From Desulfosporosinus sp. HMP52 (lineage in GTDB: Bacteria; Bacillota; Desulfitobacteriia; Desulfitobacteriales; Desulfitobacteriaceae), in contig NZ_JMGA01000014.1 of the NCBI RefSeq assembly GCF_000765145.1, forward strand, positions 1-64,000: a stretch of DNA of 64,000 nt, read 5' to 3'. Shown one piece after another: positions 44,272 through 53,859 of this stretch. Below the pieces are notes generated by a model, which was given only the letters and a program-made list of their open reading frames with translations, searched no databases and was not told the origin of the DNA. Numbering within the stretch: the first letter of the stretch is position 1; each line of letters opens with the position of its first letter. The translations under genes were made by a program, and so were the position numbers.

Positions 44272-44961
44272 ATGAGCAATACCAGTGATTTCATCAGTAA
44301 CCTAGCAGCAAAACTTGGTCGGCCTACCCCTACCCAGCCTCCTCCGCAAGTTAAACTTTCTGTACCTCAGTATCAATTATCCAGCTCAGCAGAACGAGTC
44401 TCAGTTTTTTTGCAAAATTGGCAAGCCCTTGGAGGTAAAGGAGCCATTGTTAGATCTGAGGACGAGACTCTTCAGTGCCTGAAACAATGGTTCGGAGAGC
44501 AACCTATTACTTGGTTTAAAGAGAATTCTAAGGCTTTACTTGCTTGGGATAAACTCCCCACCATCGCCGAGTCAGCCTTTTCTTCCTTGAATTGGCCTCT
44601 TACCCGCTATAGTCAATCAGCCTTTGATCCTCGCGACCGCTACTCCATCGCAGCCAGTGCCGAACTTGGTATTACCGGTTCTGATTGGGGAATCTCACTT
44701 TCCGGCACAGTTGTAGTGAAAAGTGATCCTCTCAGAGGTCGAGCCATAAGTTTGCTTCCCCCCAGGCATCTTTCCTTCATCGAAAGTACCAAGATACAGG
44801 ACAACCTCTTCAATGTCCTTGAAGAGGTTGCCGCTCTAGGAAGTCCGCCCGCCGCTATTGAAATGATTTCCGGCCCCAGCCGTACCTCGGATATTGAGAT
44901 GGATCTATCCATTGGTGTACACGGACCGATTGAAGTTTATGTCATAGTTATCGACCATTAG
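44272..44961 (+). CDS. lutC: lactate utilization protein C (LUD domain)
   Basis: 229 residues from ATG 44272 with AGAGGTGA upstream; an in-frame GTG at 44263 is possible. LUD domain (AELGITGSDWGISLSGTVVVKSD, LLPPRHLSFIE). Third subunit of lactate oxidase complex LutABC. Stop overlaps the convergent splB stop. Confidence 0.9.
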   Translation: MSNTSDFISNLAAKLGRPTPTQPPPQVKLSVPQYQLSSSAERVSVFLQNWQALGGKGAIVRSEDETLQCLKQWFGEQPITWFKENSKALLAWDKLPTIAESAFSSLNWPLTRYSQSAFDPRDRYSIAASAELGITGSDWGISLSGTVVVKSDPLRGRAISLLPPRHLSFIESTKIQDNLFNVLEEVAALGSPPAAIEMISGPSRTSDIEMDLSIGVHGPIEVYVIVIDH

Positions 44962-46001
44962 ATGAAATACTCTACCTGAGCTAAGGGGAAATAGTTCTTT
45001 ACCTGCTCCAGAAAAAATTCTTTCATCTCCATCATTTCCTCCGGTTGGTAGATATACTTTCCGTAACCAAACTGACCATATTTAAACTTGCGTTCCTCCT
45101 CGTTCATAGGTAGGGATGACTTCGGGAAGATATCTAAAATATTTGTCTTAGCTCTCGCTGTAAAGCGATGAGAGATAAATTCCAGGGATAATTGTTGAGA
45201 AGACCAACCGGAGGGAGCCCTTTTGACCAGTTCTTCAGCTGACCGTTCCATAAGCTTTTGATACGCTTCCTGCCAGCCCGGAAATCGGAAAATCGGAGCG
45301 ATAATAAAGCCTAAGGGATAGTCAGCTTTTAAAACTTTACCCGCGGCAATAATCCGCTGCTCCGGCGCAGGAGTTCCGTGTTCATACTTCTCCACAACCT
45401 CATCACAATTCAAACTAAAGCGAAAGCGGGTATGTCCTTCATGTTTAGCGTCAAGCAAGCTTTGAATATCTGTGTACTTTGTGACAAAGCGAAAACGGCC
45501 GTTAGCCTCCCTGCCGAAGAATTCAATGGCTCCCTTTAAAGACCCGGTATAACGCTCCACTGGAATCGGATCAGAGGTTGCTGCTCCTTCAAACTGAGTA
45601 ATTTCCGGAAGCCGCTCCTCAATCAGTTTAGCGGCAATATCTAAAATTTCATCTAGATTTACATAAATTCTGATATAAGGCTTTTTCCCCAGGGTAGTAG
45701 CCAAGTAGCAGTATTCACACATGCCGGGACAGCTTGTGACCAGCGGCAGTTGATAATGAGCAGAGGGTTTACAGGATTGAAACTTCTCGCTGCGACGGAC
45801 GCCGATCACTAATGTCCTCTTGGCCTCGCCATATTGGGCAGCCGGAGTATCCCCGGGAATTCCGGTTATACGGTTATGAGAAGACGTAGGTTTTATCGGC
45901 ACTCCCTGGCTCCGAAACTGTTCAACTAAGTACTTTCCTAAGGGATAATCTAGGGCACTTGGCTCATAAAAAACCCGTGCAGGTCTGAATTCTAGCGACA
46001 T
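44958..46001 (-). CDS. splB: spore photoproduct lyase
   Basis: 347 residues. Radical-SAM enzyme that splits the spore photoproduct thymine dimer in germinating spores. CPGMCEYC (Cys91, 95, 98) binds the [4Fe-4S] cluster. At the place where B. subtilis SplB has the H-atom donor Cys141 (context FEAACTSD), this protein has Ala (FEGAATSD). Cys77 is the only nearby candidate. AGGTGA precedes the ATG. Confidence 0.93.
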   Translation of the reverse strand: MSLEFRPARVFYEPSALDYPLGKYLVEQFRSQGVPIKPTSSHNRITGIPGDTPAAQYGEAKRTLVIGVRRSEKFQSCKPSAHYQLPLVTSCPGMCEYCYLATTLGKKPYIRIYVNLDEILDIAAKLIEERLPEITQFEGAATSDPIPVERYTGSLKGAIEFFGREANGRFRFVTKYTDIQSLLDAKHEGHTRFRFSLNCDEVVEKYEHGTPAPEQRIIAAGKVLKADYPLGFIIAPIFRFPGWQEAYQKLMERSAEELVKRAPSGWSSQQLSLEFISHRFTARAKTNILDIFPKSSLPMNEEERKFKYGQFGYGKYIYQPEEMMEMKEFFLEQVKNYFPLAQVEYFI

Positions 46002-46042
46002 TTTTCTTCACCTCAAGCTTAGGTTACCCTAAGAGTGCCCAA

Positions 46043-47722
46043 CTAAAACTTACCGGACTTAAAAATTGAAACAAAAAGCCAAAGTAACATCAGCCCGGCC
46101 ATGGCGGCACCAATCTCAATCACAGAAATCTGCCAAAACATAATCGGCTCCTGGCCTAAAGCAGATGCCACAATAATCCCCGCCATAACAATGCTAAAGG
46201 ATAATAACACAATACTAAAAGATATTTGATTCGTAATTCGATCGAGCTTCCGCAAAAAAACATCCAGCTCAGGGACACTAACTTCTATGCGAATCCGGCC
46301 TCGCACTAGATTTCCCATCAAATCCTTCATCTGTTTAGGCAGCTCTACCAGGAGATCACCATAATCTGAGACATTATGCCATAGCCTGCCTGCAATACTA
46401 CTTGGCCGATAGCGTTCCTTTAAAAGCTGAATTCCAAAAGGTTTTGCCATGTCCATAATACTCAGCTGTGGATCTAACTTCTCCACGATCCCTTCAAGAA
46501 TAAGCAGGCATTTGGCAACCATGGTAAAATCCGAAGGAATGCGAATATGATGGCGAAAGGCCACCTCAAAAAGATCGCTGATCGCTTCTCCCAGGCTAAT
46601 CCGACTCATGGGGACATCCATATACTTTTCGCGCAATTCATCCACATCATTGCTCAGCAAAAGTAAATTAACATCCTCCGGAACGATGCCGATGCGCAAG
46701 ACAGCCTTAATCATAGCCTCTGTGTTCTGACGCATCATGGCAATAATTAAGGAAGCAAAATTGTGTTTCATGTCTAAAGTGAGTCTTCCAACCATACCAA
46801 AATCAATGAAAGAAATAACTCCCCCCTTCAGGAGAAATATATTTCCGGGATGTGGGTCAGCATGAAAAAAGCCTTCAATTAAGATCTGATGAAAGAGGGC
46901 CTGAACAAGCTTTTCTGCCAAAATTTTATGATCATACCCATTCTGCTCCAGAGCTTCAAACTGATTAAGCCTTAAGCCCTCTACAAATTCTAAGGTAAGT
47001 ACTTTTCGAGTGGAATAATCCCAATAAATCGAAGGGATGTGAACACCTTTATTATTTTTAAACTGCTTAGCTATCTTCTCCGCATTTCTGCCTTCAATGG
47101 AATAATCCAACTCGTTGCGCAGGGACTTAGCAAATTCTTCTACCACATCTCGCAGTTGAAGACGTTCCATTCGTTTCATACGGTGTTCTGCCAATGTGGC
47201 CAGGTCAAGAAGTATCTCCAGATCAGTTTCAATCATTGTTTTAATGCGAGGCCGCTGTACCTTAACCGCCACCATCTCCCCGCTAGATCTGAGACGAGCG
47301 CGATGAACCTGGCCAATTGACGCCGCAGCAATGACTGTTTTATCAAAGGATAAGAAAATATCATTTAGAGGTGAGCCTAATTCTTCCTCGATAATAGTTG
47401 TTACTTCCTCGAAGGAGAAGGATGGGACATTTTCTTGCAGCTGTTCCAGTTCACAAAGTATTTCCTGGGGGAAGATATCAGCTCGGGTACTGGCAATCTG
47501 ACCGATTTTTATGTATGTAGGACCTAATTCTTCTATAACTAAGCGTATCCTCTCTCCTATCGACAGTGGATCTATCTCTTCTGTGTCTGTGAAAAGTCGC
47601 TTAGGTAAAGATAGCATATGTAAAAGCCCCATCTCCTCCACAAAAAAACCAAAACCGTGGCGAGCTAAGACTTTAGCAACATCTCGATATCGCTTAATAT
47701 GACGTATTCTTTTCCCAATCAT
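46043..47722 (-). CDS. UbiB/AarF-type ABC1 kinase-like protein
   Basis: 559 residues. Atypical kinase fold: YIKIGQIASTRADIFP (KxGQ motif), AAASIGQVHRARL, VAVKVQRP and HADPHPGNIF, SFIDFGMVG. Two C-terminal membrane helices. Linked to quinone biosynthesis or lipid homeostasis. GGGGAC precedes the ATG. Downstream of the phasin-like gene on the same strand. Confidence 0.9.
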   Translation of the reverse strand: MIGKRIRHIKRYRDVAKVLARHGFGFFVEEMGLLHMLSLPKRLFTDTEEIDPLSIGERIRLVIEELGPTYIKIGQIASTRADIFPQEILCELEQLQENVPSFSFEEVTTIIEEELGSPLNDIFLSFDKTVIAAASIGQVHRARLRSSGEMVAVKVQRPRIKTMIETDLEILLDLATLAEHRMKRMERLQLRDVVEEFAKSLRNELDYSIEGRNAEKIAKQFKNNKGVHIPSIYWDYSTRKVLTLEFVEGLRLNQFEALEQNGYDHKILAEKLVQALFHQILIEGFFHADPHPGNIFLLKGGVISFIDFGMVGRLTLDMKHNFASLIIAMMRQNTEAMIKAVLRIGIVPEDVNLLLLSNDVDELREKYMDVPMSRISLGEAISDLFEVAFRHHIRIPSDFTMVAKCLLILEGIVEKLDPQLSIMDMAKPFGIQLLKERYRPSSIAGRLWHNVSDYGDLLVELPKQMKDLMGNLVRGRIRIEVSVPELDVFLRKLDRITNQISFSIVLLSFSIVMAGIIVASALGQEPIMFWQISVIEIGAAMAGLMLLWLFVSIFKSGKF

Positions 47723-47776
47723 AAGGATTCGTCCCCTTTATTCTTAGTGCGTGATTCATAGGTTCAGAATATATAG

Positions 47777-47799
47777 AGGGCCTGAATTATTCAGGCCCT
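47777..47799 (-). terminator. hairpin between phasin-like and UbiB-type genes
   Basis: GGGCCTGAAT-1-ATTCAGGCCC plus outer pairs. On the minus strand it is followed by TCTATATATT, a modest terminator for the phasin-like gene. Confidence 0.6.
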
Positions 47800-47846
47800 A
47801 AAATTTTCCCGACTGAGTCCCACTCTGGGTATTACCGGTTCTATAA

Positions 47847-48143
47847 TTACTGTTTATTTTCCAACTCTTGAATTCGCTTTTCCAAACGCTCTAGATCAGC
47901 TTTGTTAGGGATATTTAGATCTTTAAGCACTTTTTCTAATTGATCATGAATCCGAGCATTAAGTTGCTTATGCTCAGCTTCCCCTTTCTCCAACAGCTCA
48001 TTGATTAGATCCTTGGATTCAGCTGTTGAAACTTCACCTTTTTTAACCAACTCATCTACTAGCTTTTCAATTTGCTCTTTACTTACTACCGCTAGTCCTA
48101 AACCCAAAGACAAGCCCTTTTTGATAAGGTCTTTCACAACCAC
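47847..48143 (-). CDS. phasin-family / polyhydroxyalkanoate-granule-type helical protein
   Basis: 98 residues, all helix: short hydrophobic start (GLSLGLGLAVVS), then heptad-like charged helix ending LERLEKRIQELENK. This matches small phasin-like proteins in Firmicutes. GTG starts at 48143 or 48137 are possible behind AAGGAGG. Function here unknown. Confidence 0.7.
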   Translation of the reverse strand: MVVKDLIKKGLSLGLGLAVVSKEQIEKLVDELVKKGEVSTAESKDLINELLEKGEAEHKQLNARIHDQLEKVLKDLNIPNKADLERLEKRIQELENKQ

Positions 48144-48512
48144 ATCTCCTCCTTACTTTTTGATCCTTTATTTGAATTATTATTCCTTTTATTATAACTC
48201 TTAATATCTTTATTACACTAATGATTGTTTACAAAAATGGTATAACTTATTTATTAGTTTTAGAAATATTGTTTAAATGGCCTCATTTTAATTTGTCTCA
48301 AAATCCAACATCTACCAAGGACAAGTTGATAAATATCCGTTATACTAAAGAAACAACTTGAGTAAGCTCATGCGGTTGTGAGTCAGCCTAATCCCCTCAG
48401 CCAGTTTAGTTGGAATCAAAGTACTAAATTAGGAATACAGTCGGCCCTCTCACCCCAATAACGATATCCAAAGCAAAATAACCTAGAAATTGAAATGGAA
48501 GGAATGAACTTT
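48144..48512. other. gene-free stretch with structured segment (copy B of intergenic motif)
   Basis: 48378-48453 can fold with GTGAG/CTCAC and GCC/GGC closing stems and an inner hairpin (TTTAGT near 48405, ACTAAA near 48423). The inner part, 48391-48446, resembles 21296-21358. It lies upstream of the NlpC/P60 gene, where riboswitches often occur, but it does not match the c-di-AMP riboswitch. Confidence 0.35.
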
Positions 48513-49247
48513 GTGAAAACTTTAAAAAATAATAAATGGTGGTCTCTAATTCTTGTCCCCATCTTTTCAACATCATTGTTTGTGACAATTCTCACAGCAG
48601 CGCCTTTGACAATCACTGAAAAAATGAACCCAGAGGAAATTCAAACCATAGCCGTCTCGACAACTAAAGTACCAGGAAATGCAACCGAGCCACAAACAAC
48701 CTCAGAACCTCAGTCTACTGTAAATGCTGCTGATACTAATACCACCACAACAGTATCCAGTTCTACGCCGGCACCGACAAGTACTCCAGTAAAGAAAGCC
48801 CAGCCACAGCCAAGCCGAGGTGCTAGCACCAGCAGCAGTGCTGCCAGTAAATCTACTGCTGCCAAACCAACCACTCAACCCACAAAAGCCAGTGCCATTA
48901 TTGCAACCGGCAAACAATACCTGGGGGTAAAATATGTCTATGGTGGAACAACACCGGCTGGATTTGACTGTTCAGGTTTCGTCCAATATGTTTTTGCTAA
49001 GCATGGTATAACTTTGCCCAGGGTTTCTAGAGATCAGTATAAAATTGGAACCCCAGTCTCTTTTAGTAACCTACAGCCGGGAGATTTAGTATTCTTCTCT
49101 TTGGCTAAAAACGGAGTCGTAGACCATGAAGGTATTTACATTGGTAACGGTCAATTTATTAATGCCGCAAGTTCTAAGGGGGTTACCATCTATACTTTGG
49201 GAACCTATTGGCAATCCGCCTATGTCGGAGCAAAACGAGTATTGTAA
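48513..49247 (+). CDS. NlpC/P60-family cell-wall hydrolase
   Basis: 244 residues from GTG 48513 (GGAAGGA 9 nt upstream); ATGs at 48495 and 48504 have worse spacing. N-terminal membrane anchor or signal (about 10-32), a Ser/Thr/Pro-rich linker (about 50-130), then the NlpC/P60 domain with FDCSGFV (Cys), VVDHEGIYIGNG (His). Cleaves peptidoglycan stem peptides. Single gene with a terminator. Confidence 0.92.
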   Translation: MKTLKNNKWWSLILVPIFSTSLFVTILTAAPLTITEKMNPEEIQTIAVSTTKVPGNATEPQTTSEPQSTVNAADTNTTTTVSSSTPAPTSTPVKKAQPQPSRGASTSSSAASKSTAAKPTTQPTKASAIIATGKQYLGVKYVYGGTTPAGFDCSGFVQYVFAKHGITLPRVSRDQYKIGTPVSFSNLQPGDLVFFSLAKNGVVDHEGIYIGNGQFINAASSKGVTIYTLGTYWQSAYVGAKRVL

Positions 49248-49289
49248 TGGTGAAGTAAGATTATCCATACCTTACAAAAGAATAATCTT

Positions 49290-49330
49290 AAAGCGGGTGT
49301 ATAACTATTACTGTGTTATACACCCGCTTT
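49290..49330 (+). terminator. bidirectional terminator
   Basis: Perfect 16-bp hairpin AAAGCGGGTGTATAAC / GTTATACACCCGCTTT ending in CTTAA, between convergent genes. Confidence 0.85.
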
Positions 49331-49360
49331 CTTAATACGTTAATAAGTATTTTCTTGCTA

Positions 49361-50251
49361 TTAGTCCCTTAACGGTGGGGAGACATGCACTTTACAGTGA
49401 CTATTCCAATTTTGAATTACCGCCACTTCAATCAGAGTTGCTAGGTTTCGTCCCGGTCGAACAGGGATTAAAATTTCGGGAACCGAGATTCCTAAAATCT
49501 GTCTTGTTTTAGGTGGTTCAAGTCCAATTCGGTCATAAACCTTATCTTGCTGCCATTCTTCCAGATGCACAATAAAATTAATGACTTTTTCTTCTCTCAC
49601 TGAACCTGCCCCAAAAAGAGTGGTTACATCAAGTATTCCTAAACCTCGCACTTCAAGCTGATTCCGAATCCTTTTGGGTGCAGTACCCAACAATCTTTCT
49701 TCGTCCACCCGGCGAACTTTGACAACATCAGCGGCCACTAGTAAATGGCCTCTCTTTATAAGTTCTAAAGCTGCCTCGCTTTTTCCAATGCCTCTCTCCC
49801 CGGTGATCATTAATCCTACTCCATAAACATCAACTAATACTCCCTGAACATTGGTACTGGGAGCCAACTGATTAATTAGGTAACGAATTAACAGGTAGAA
49901 TAGTTGAGTTGAAGAGCGAGGAGTTGTTAAAAGAGGAATCTTCCGTTCACTAGCTAACTCGATAAACTCTAGTGGAATTGTTAAACCGCGGGTAATAATA
50001 ACACAAGGAACTTCCGCAAGCATAACTTGAGAGAGTTTTGAACGACGTACAGAATCATCAAACTGCTGGAGTAACCCTAATTCAGTTCTGCCGTATACTT
50101 GAATACGCTGAGGTGTCAAGTGTTCTAGATACCCGGCCAACTCAGCACTGGGACGTTTCAAGCTATATTCCGTAATTTCCTTGTCCAATCCTACATGCCC
50201 AGCTAAGACCTCAAAATTAAATTTTTCCACTAACTGGTTTACCGTAAGCAA
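49361..50251 (-). CDS. hprK: HPr kinase/phosphorylase
   Basis: 296 residues. GERGIGKSEAALELI is the P-loop, and EVRGLGILDVTTLFG the K/P-specific signature. Phosphorylates and dephosphorylates Ser46 of HPr (or Crh) to set carbon catabolite control. TTG start behind AAAGAGGG. Usually beside lgt, but no such neighbour here. Confidence 0.93.
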   Translation of the reverse strand: MLTVNQLVEKFNFEVLAGHVGLDKEITEYSLKRPSAELAGYLEHLTPQRIQVYGRTELGLLQQFDDSVRRSKLSQVMLAEVPCVIITRGLTIPLEFIELASERKIPLLTTPRSSTQLFYLLIRYLINQLAPSTNVQGVLVDVYGVGLMITGERGIGKSEAALELIKRGHLLVAADVVKVRRVDEERLLGTAPKRIRNQLEVRGLGILDVTTLFGAGSVREEKVINFIVHLEEWQQDKVYDRIGLEPPKTRQILGISVPEILIPVRPGRNLATLIEVAVIQNWNSHCKVHVSPPLRD

Positions 50252-50456
50252 TATAAACCCTCTTTCCTAAAGGGAGACAGTCCCTCTGTTTTTCTATTGT
50301 TTGCTACTATAGTCATTTATTATAAACTATTTCCGTAAATCTCGCCTCTTTTTGGTGATATTGATTATTTACAATACCCCCTTGTTACCTTTATTCTAAG
50401 GTAAGATCATAATCATTACTTTCCCTTAAAACCGTCTTATAATAGGAGGTAGAATT

Positions 50457-50744
50457 TTGAAGAAACAAGCTGTAGTGATAAACCCTAAGGATAATGTTGC
50501 CACAGTTGTAGCTGATATATCAGCTAATTCAATTGTCCATTTTTTCATTGATCAAGCTGAGCACGCACTGACACTCCTTGAAGACATTCCTCTCGGGCAC
50601 AAAATTGCTATTCAAGAAATTCAGGCCGGAGAAAATATCGTCAAATATGCTGAAAGCATTGGGGCCGCCACTGAATTAATTCAGCCAGGCCGGCATGTTC
50701 ATGTCCACAATATGGAGAGCCTGCGTGGACGCAAGGATAAATAA
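50457..50744 (+). CDS. UxaA-family lyase, small subunit (SAF domain)
   Basis: 95 residues: SAF domain (HKIAIQEIQAGENIVKYAESIGAA), like the N-terminal part of altronate dehydratase UxaA, SuyA or other. TTG start with AGGAGG upstream. Together with the next gene it forms a two-subunit lyase. Ligand unknown. Confidence 0.82.
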   Translation: MKKQAVVINPKDNVATVVADISANSIVHFFIDQAEHALTLLEDIPLGHKIAIQEIQAGENIVKYAESIGAATELIQPGRHVHVHNMESLRGRKDK

Positions 50745-50802
50745 ACCAAAAGTTAGATGATATCCGAAAGTGAAGGATCATTGATCTTAGGAGGCAGTAT
50801 AC

Positions 50803-51960
50803 ATGGAGATTCTAGGTTATCGACGTCCCGATGGCAAAGTAGGAATACGCAATCATATTTTAATAATCCCTACATCCGTCTGTGCAAGCACCGTTGCTGC
50901 AAATATCGCCCGCCAAATCCCCGATGCCGTTGCCCTTCCCAATCAACACGGCTGCTGTCAAATTGGCCCTGATCACCTGCAAACCCTTCGAACCCTGGTT
51001 GGGTTTGGCAAGAATCCAAATGTCGCAGCGGTTTTAGTAGTCGGCTTAGGCTGTGAAGGAATCCCTATTCAGGAAACCGCCGCAGAAATAGCAGCCTCTG
51101 GAAAACCCGTTGAAGTGGTGATTATCCAGGAAATTGGCGGCACTTTAAGAGCTGAAGCCGAAGGCTTACGCAAAGCCAGTGAATTTGTACGTCAAGTCTC
51201 TCATCAGCTACCGGCAAAAGTTGATATCAGTGAGTTAAGTTTAGCCATTGAATGCGGGGGGTCAGACTTCACTTCAGGCCTCGCTTCAAACCCTGCAGTA
51301 GGAATCGCTGCCGATCTGTTAGTTGCAGCCGGGGGCAATGTCATGCTGTCTGAAACCACGGAATTTATTGGGGCAGAACATGTTCTGGCCCGTCGCGCCA
51401 AGACTCCGGAAGTTGCGGAAAAGCTATTCAAAATAGTCCACGACTGTGAAGAACGTGCCAAGTATTTAAATATCGACATTCGTGACGGTCAGCCTACACC
51501 TGGGAATATTGCCGGCGGTATTAGTTCAATAGAAGAGAAATCTTTGGGGTGCATCTACAAAGCAGGCCACGCTCCCATCCAAGACGTCCTTAAGTATGGG
51601 GAAATCCCCAAAGGAAAAGGTCTGTATGTTATGGACACCCCCGGTCAAGACATTGAATCTATAACGGGAATGCTGGCCGGAGGCGCTACCATTGTGATCT
51701 TTACCACAGGCCGAGGAACTCCCACCGGTTCCCCCATAGCCCCTGTTATTAAGATCACAGCGAATCCACGGACATTTAAAATAATGGAAGACAACATTGA
51801 CTTAGATGCATCTCCCATTATCTCTGGTGAAGAAACCATTGAGCAAGTCGGACATCGAATATACGAAGAGATTATTTCTGTGTCAAATGGACGCCGAACC
51901 AAAGCGGAGAGCCTAGGCTATAAAGAATTTGGAATTTACAAGATTGCTCCGACCTATTAA
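50803..51960 (+). CDS. UxaA-family lyase, large subunit
   Basis: 385 residues. GYRRPDGKVGIRNHILIIPTSVCAS, NQHGCCQIG, GLGCEGIP, IECGGSDFTSGLASNPAVG and TTGRGTPTGSPIAPVIK match the altronate dehydratase/sulfolactate sulfo-lyase (SuyB) superfamily; cysteines in the first two are iron-site candidates. Substrate cannot be named: altronate, galactarate or sulfolactate. No sugar-acid genes are nearby. Confidence 0.85.
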   Translation: MEILGYRRPDGKVGIRNHILIIPTSVCASTVAANIARQIPDAVALPNQHGCCQIGPDHLQTLRTLVGFGKNPNVAAVLVVGLGCEGIPIQETAAEIAASGKPVEVVIIQEIGGTLRAEAEGLRKASEFVRQVSHQLPAKVDISELSLAIECGGSDFTSGLASNPAVGIAADLLVAAGGNVMLSETTEFIGAEHVLARRAKTPEVAEKLFKIVHDCEERAKYLNIDIRDGQPTPGNIAGGISSIEEKSLGCIYKAGHAPIQDVLKYGEIPKGKGLYVMDTPGQDIESITGMLAGGATIVIFTTGRGTPTGSPIAPVIKITANPRTFKIMEDNIDLDASPIISGEETIEQVGHRIYEEIISVSNGRRTKAESLGYKEFGIYKIAPTY

Positions 51961-52167
51961 ACAGGTCGCTCTTTATTAACTCTCTTACTTAAAGAATATT
52001 CTAACATCTTTAGGCGCTTATTTACAATGGTATTTTAAGTGAATCAAGTGATTCTTAGCATCAGATGTATCTCATCCTCACAACCCTCACCCGGGTTTCG
52101 TCACTGGCTGCTTTCGTACTTGTAAAAAATAGGAATATTACAGCTGGTTTATCAGATAAAAAAATAA

Positions 52168-52203
52168 AGCCAGCTGAAAGTAGTACCTACTCCTCAGCTG
52201 GCT
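52168..52203 (-). terminator. terminator of icd
   Basis: AGCCAGCTGA-16-TCAGCTGGCT hairpin followed by TTATTTTTTT on the minus strand. Confidence 0.8.
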
Positions 52204-52208
52204 CTTAA

Positions 52209-53420
52209 TTAACCGCGAATACTATCCAAGGTCTGCTTAATCTCTACCAGAAATTGCTCCGTACTGACTGTTTTCTTATTAGGCAGTTCAGAGATCAGCG
52301 CTAAATCCTTCGTCATAATCCCTGATTCAATAGTTTTTAAGGAAGCCTCCTCCAATTGATTTGCAAATTCAACCAGCTCATTCAGGCCGTCAAGTTCTCC
52401 CCGCTTTCTCAAGGCCCCGGACCAAGCAAAGATCGTCGCCATGGAGTTTGTCGAGGTTTCCTCACCTTTTAGATGTTTATAATAATGCCGGGTTACAGTG
52501 CCATGGGCTGCTTCATACTCAAAATTACCATCTGGGGAAACCAATACTGAGGTCATCATTGCCAAACTACCAAAAGCCGTAGCTATCATATCTGACATGA
52601 CGTCACCATCGTAATTTTTGCAGGCCCATATGTACCCTCCCTCAGAACGAATCACGCGAGCAACTGCATCATCAATTAGAGTATAGAAGTACTCTATCTG
52701 GGCCTCTTCGAATTTCTCCTTATATTCCCGATCATAAATATCTTGAAAAATATCTTTAAAGGTGTGATCATACTGTTTAGAAATCGTATCTTTCGTAGAA
52801 AACCATAAATCCTGCTTTAGATCCAGGGCATAATTAAAACAGGAGCGGGCAAAGCTTTCGATTGAACTATCAAGATTGTGCATTCCCATGAGAACACCCT
52901 TATCTTTATATTCAAAAATGGTTTGACGAGACACTTCCCCTTTTTCATTGGTGAATACCAACTCGGCCTTCCCCGGCTCGCTTACTCTATACTCTACATT
53001 TCTATAGACATCTCCATAAGCATGACGTGCAATAATAATAGGTTTTTTCCAGGTAGGCACCAGTGGTCGAATACCTTCGGCAATGATAGGTGCTCGAAAC
53101 ACAGTTCCATCAAGAATCGCTCTAATGGTGCCATTAGGGCTTTTCCACATTTCCTTAAGTTTATACTCCTCCACTCTTTGAGCATTCGGAGTGATTGTAG
53201 CACACTTTACAGCAACGCCATATTTCTGGGTAGCTTTCGCTGAATCAATAGTTATTTGATCCGCTGTTTCATCCCGTTTCTGCAAACCAAGATCAAAGTA
53301 CTCTGTTTTCAAATCGATGTAGGGTTGTAATAAGATTTCTTTAATGGATTTCCAGATGATTCTAGTCATCTCATCTCCATCCATTTCTACTAACGGGGTC
53401 TTCATCTGAATTTTCTGCAC
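52209..53420 (-). CDS. icd: NADP-dependent isocitrate dehydrogenase
   Basis: 403 residues, the homodimeric class resembling eukaryotic [37 protein letters not shown] (substrate Ser/Asn, Arg), [21 protein letters not shown] (metal Asp) and [11 protein letters not shown]. Converts isocitrate to 2-oxoglutarate. GTG start with AAGGAGG 10 nt upstream; an in-frame ATG lies five codons on. Monocistronic. Confidence 0.94.
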   Translation of the reverse strand: MQKIQMKTPLVEMDGDEMTRIIWKSIKEILLQPYIDLKTEYFDLGLQKRDETADQITIDSAKATQKYGVAVKCATITPNAQRVEEYKLKEMWKSPNGTIRAILDGTVFRAPIIAEGIRPLVPTWKKPIIIARHAYGDVYRNVEYRVSEPGKAELVFTNEKGEVSRQTIFEYKDKGVLMGMHNLDSSIESFARSCFNYALDLKQDLWFSTKDTISKQYDHTFKDIFQDIYDREYKEKFEEAQIEYFYTLIDDAVARVIRSEGGYIWACKNYDGDVMSDMIATAFGSLAMMTSVLVSPDGNFEYEAAHGTVTRHYYKHLKGEETSTNSMATIFAWSGALRKRGELDGLNELVEFANQLEEASLKTIESGIMTKDLALISELPNKKTVSTEQFLVEIKQTLDSIRG

Positions 53421-53859
53421 GGTTCTGTTTCCTCCTTAGTATACCTCCTTGAATATCTAGGACTGATCCTAAAATCCAATGTTTTTATACTTCGACAATC
53501 AAAAGGTTTTCTCCTGTCCCTAAATCCCTTTTGGCAACAGTTATACAGCATACAACAATTGCTCAAAAAGTGCCTAGCCATTGGCATGTGTTATCCACTA
53601 GCATTAGCAATGTACTCATTATTATTCCCTTCGTTGAATACCCCTAAGAAGAGAACGCAACTACTTTTTTCTAAACTTAAGGTCAGGGTTTCCTATCTTA
53701 ATCGACTCAACCGATTAAATTCTACGATTATCTACATAATTCAATTGATTTTTTGAGCCTATCAAGATATTCTATACATTATATAAGTATGTCTTTATTT
53801 TGTCGTTACAAAATGACATATATTCATTCACCGCACTAAGAAGGGAGTATTATACCACT
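53421..53859 (+). promoter_or_regulatory. gene-free stretch with probable xpt promoter
   Basis: About 440 bp without a gene. TTGATT (53745-53750), 17 bp, TATTCT (53768-53773) is a plausible xpt promoter. No purine riboswitch core (no conserved P2/P3 loop sequences) is seen, although xpt genes often have one. Confidence 0.45.

Noticed and set aside
48230-48512. c-di-AMP (ydaO-type) riboswitch upstream of the NlpC/P60 gene
   Set aside because: Such switches are common there, but the conserved core segments cannot be found; only an unassigned foldable segment is present.
53600-53859. Guanine riboswitch upstream of xpt
   Set aside because: No match to the conserved three-way-junction sequences; only a promoter-like pair is visible.
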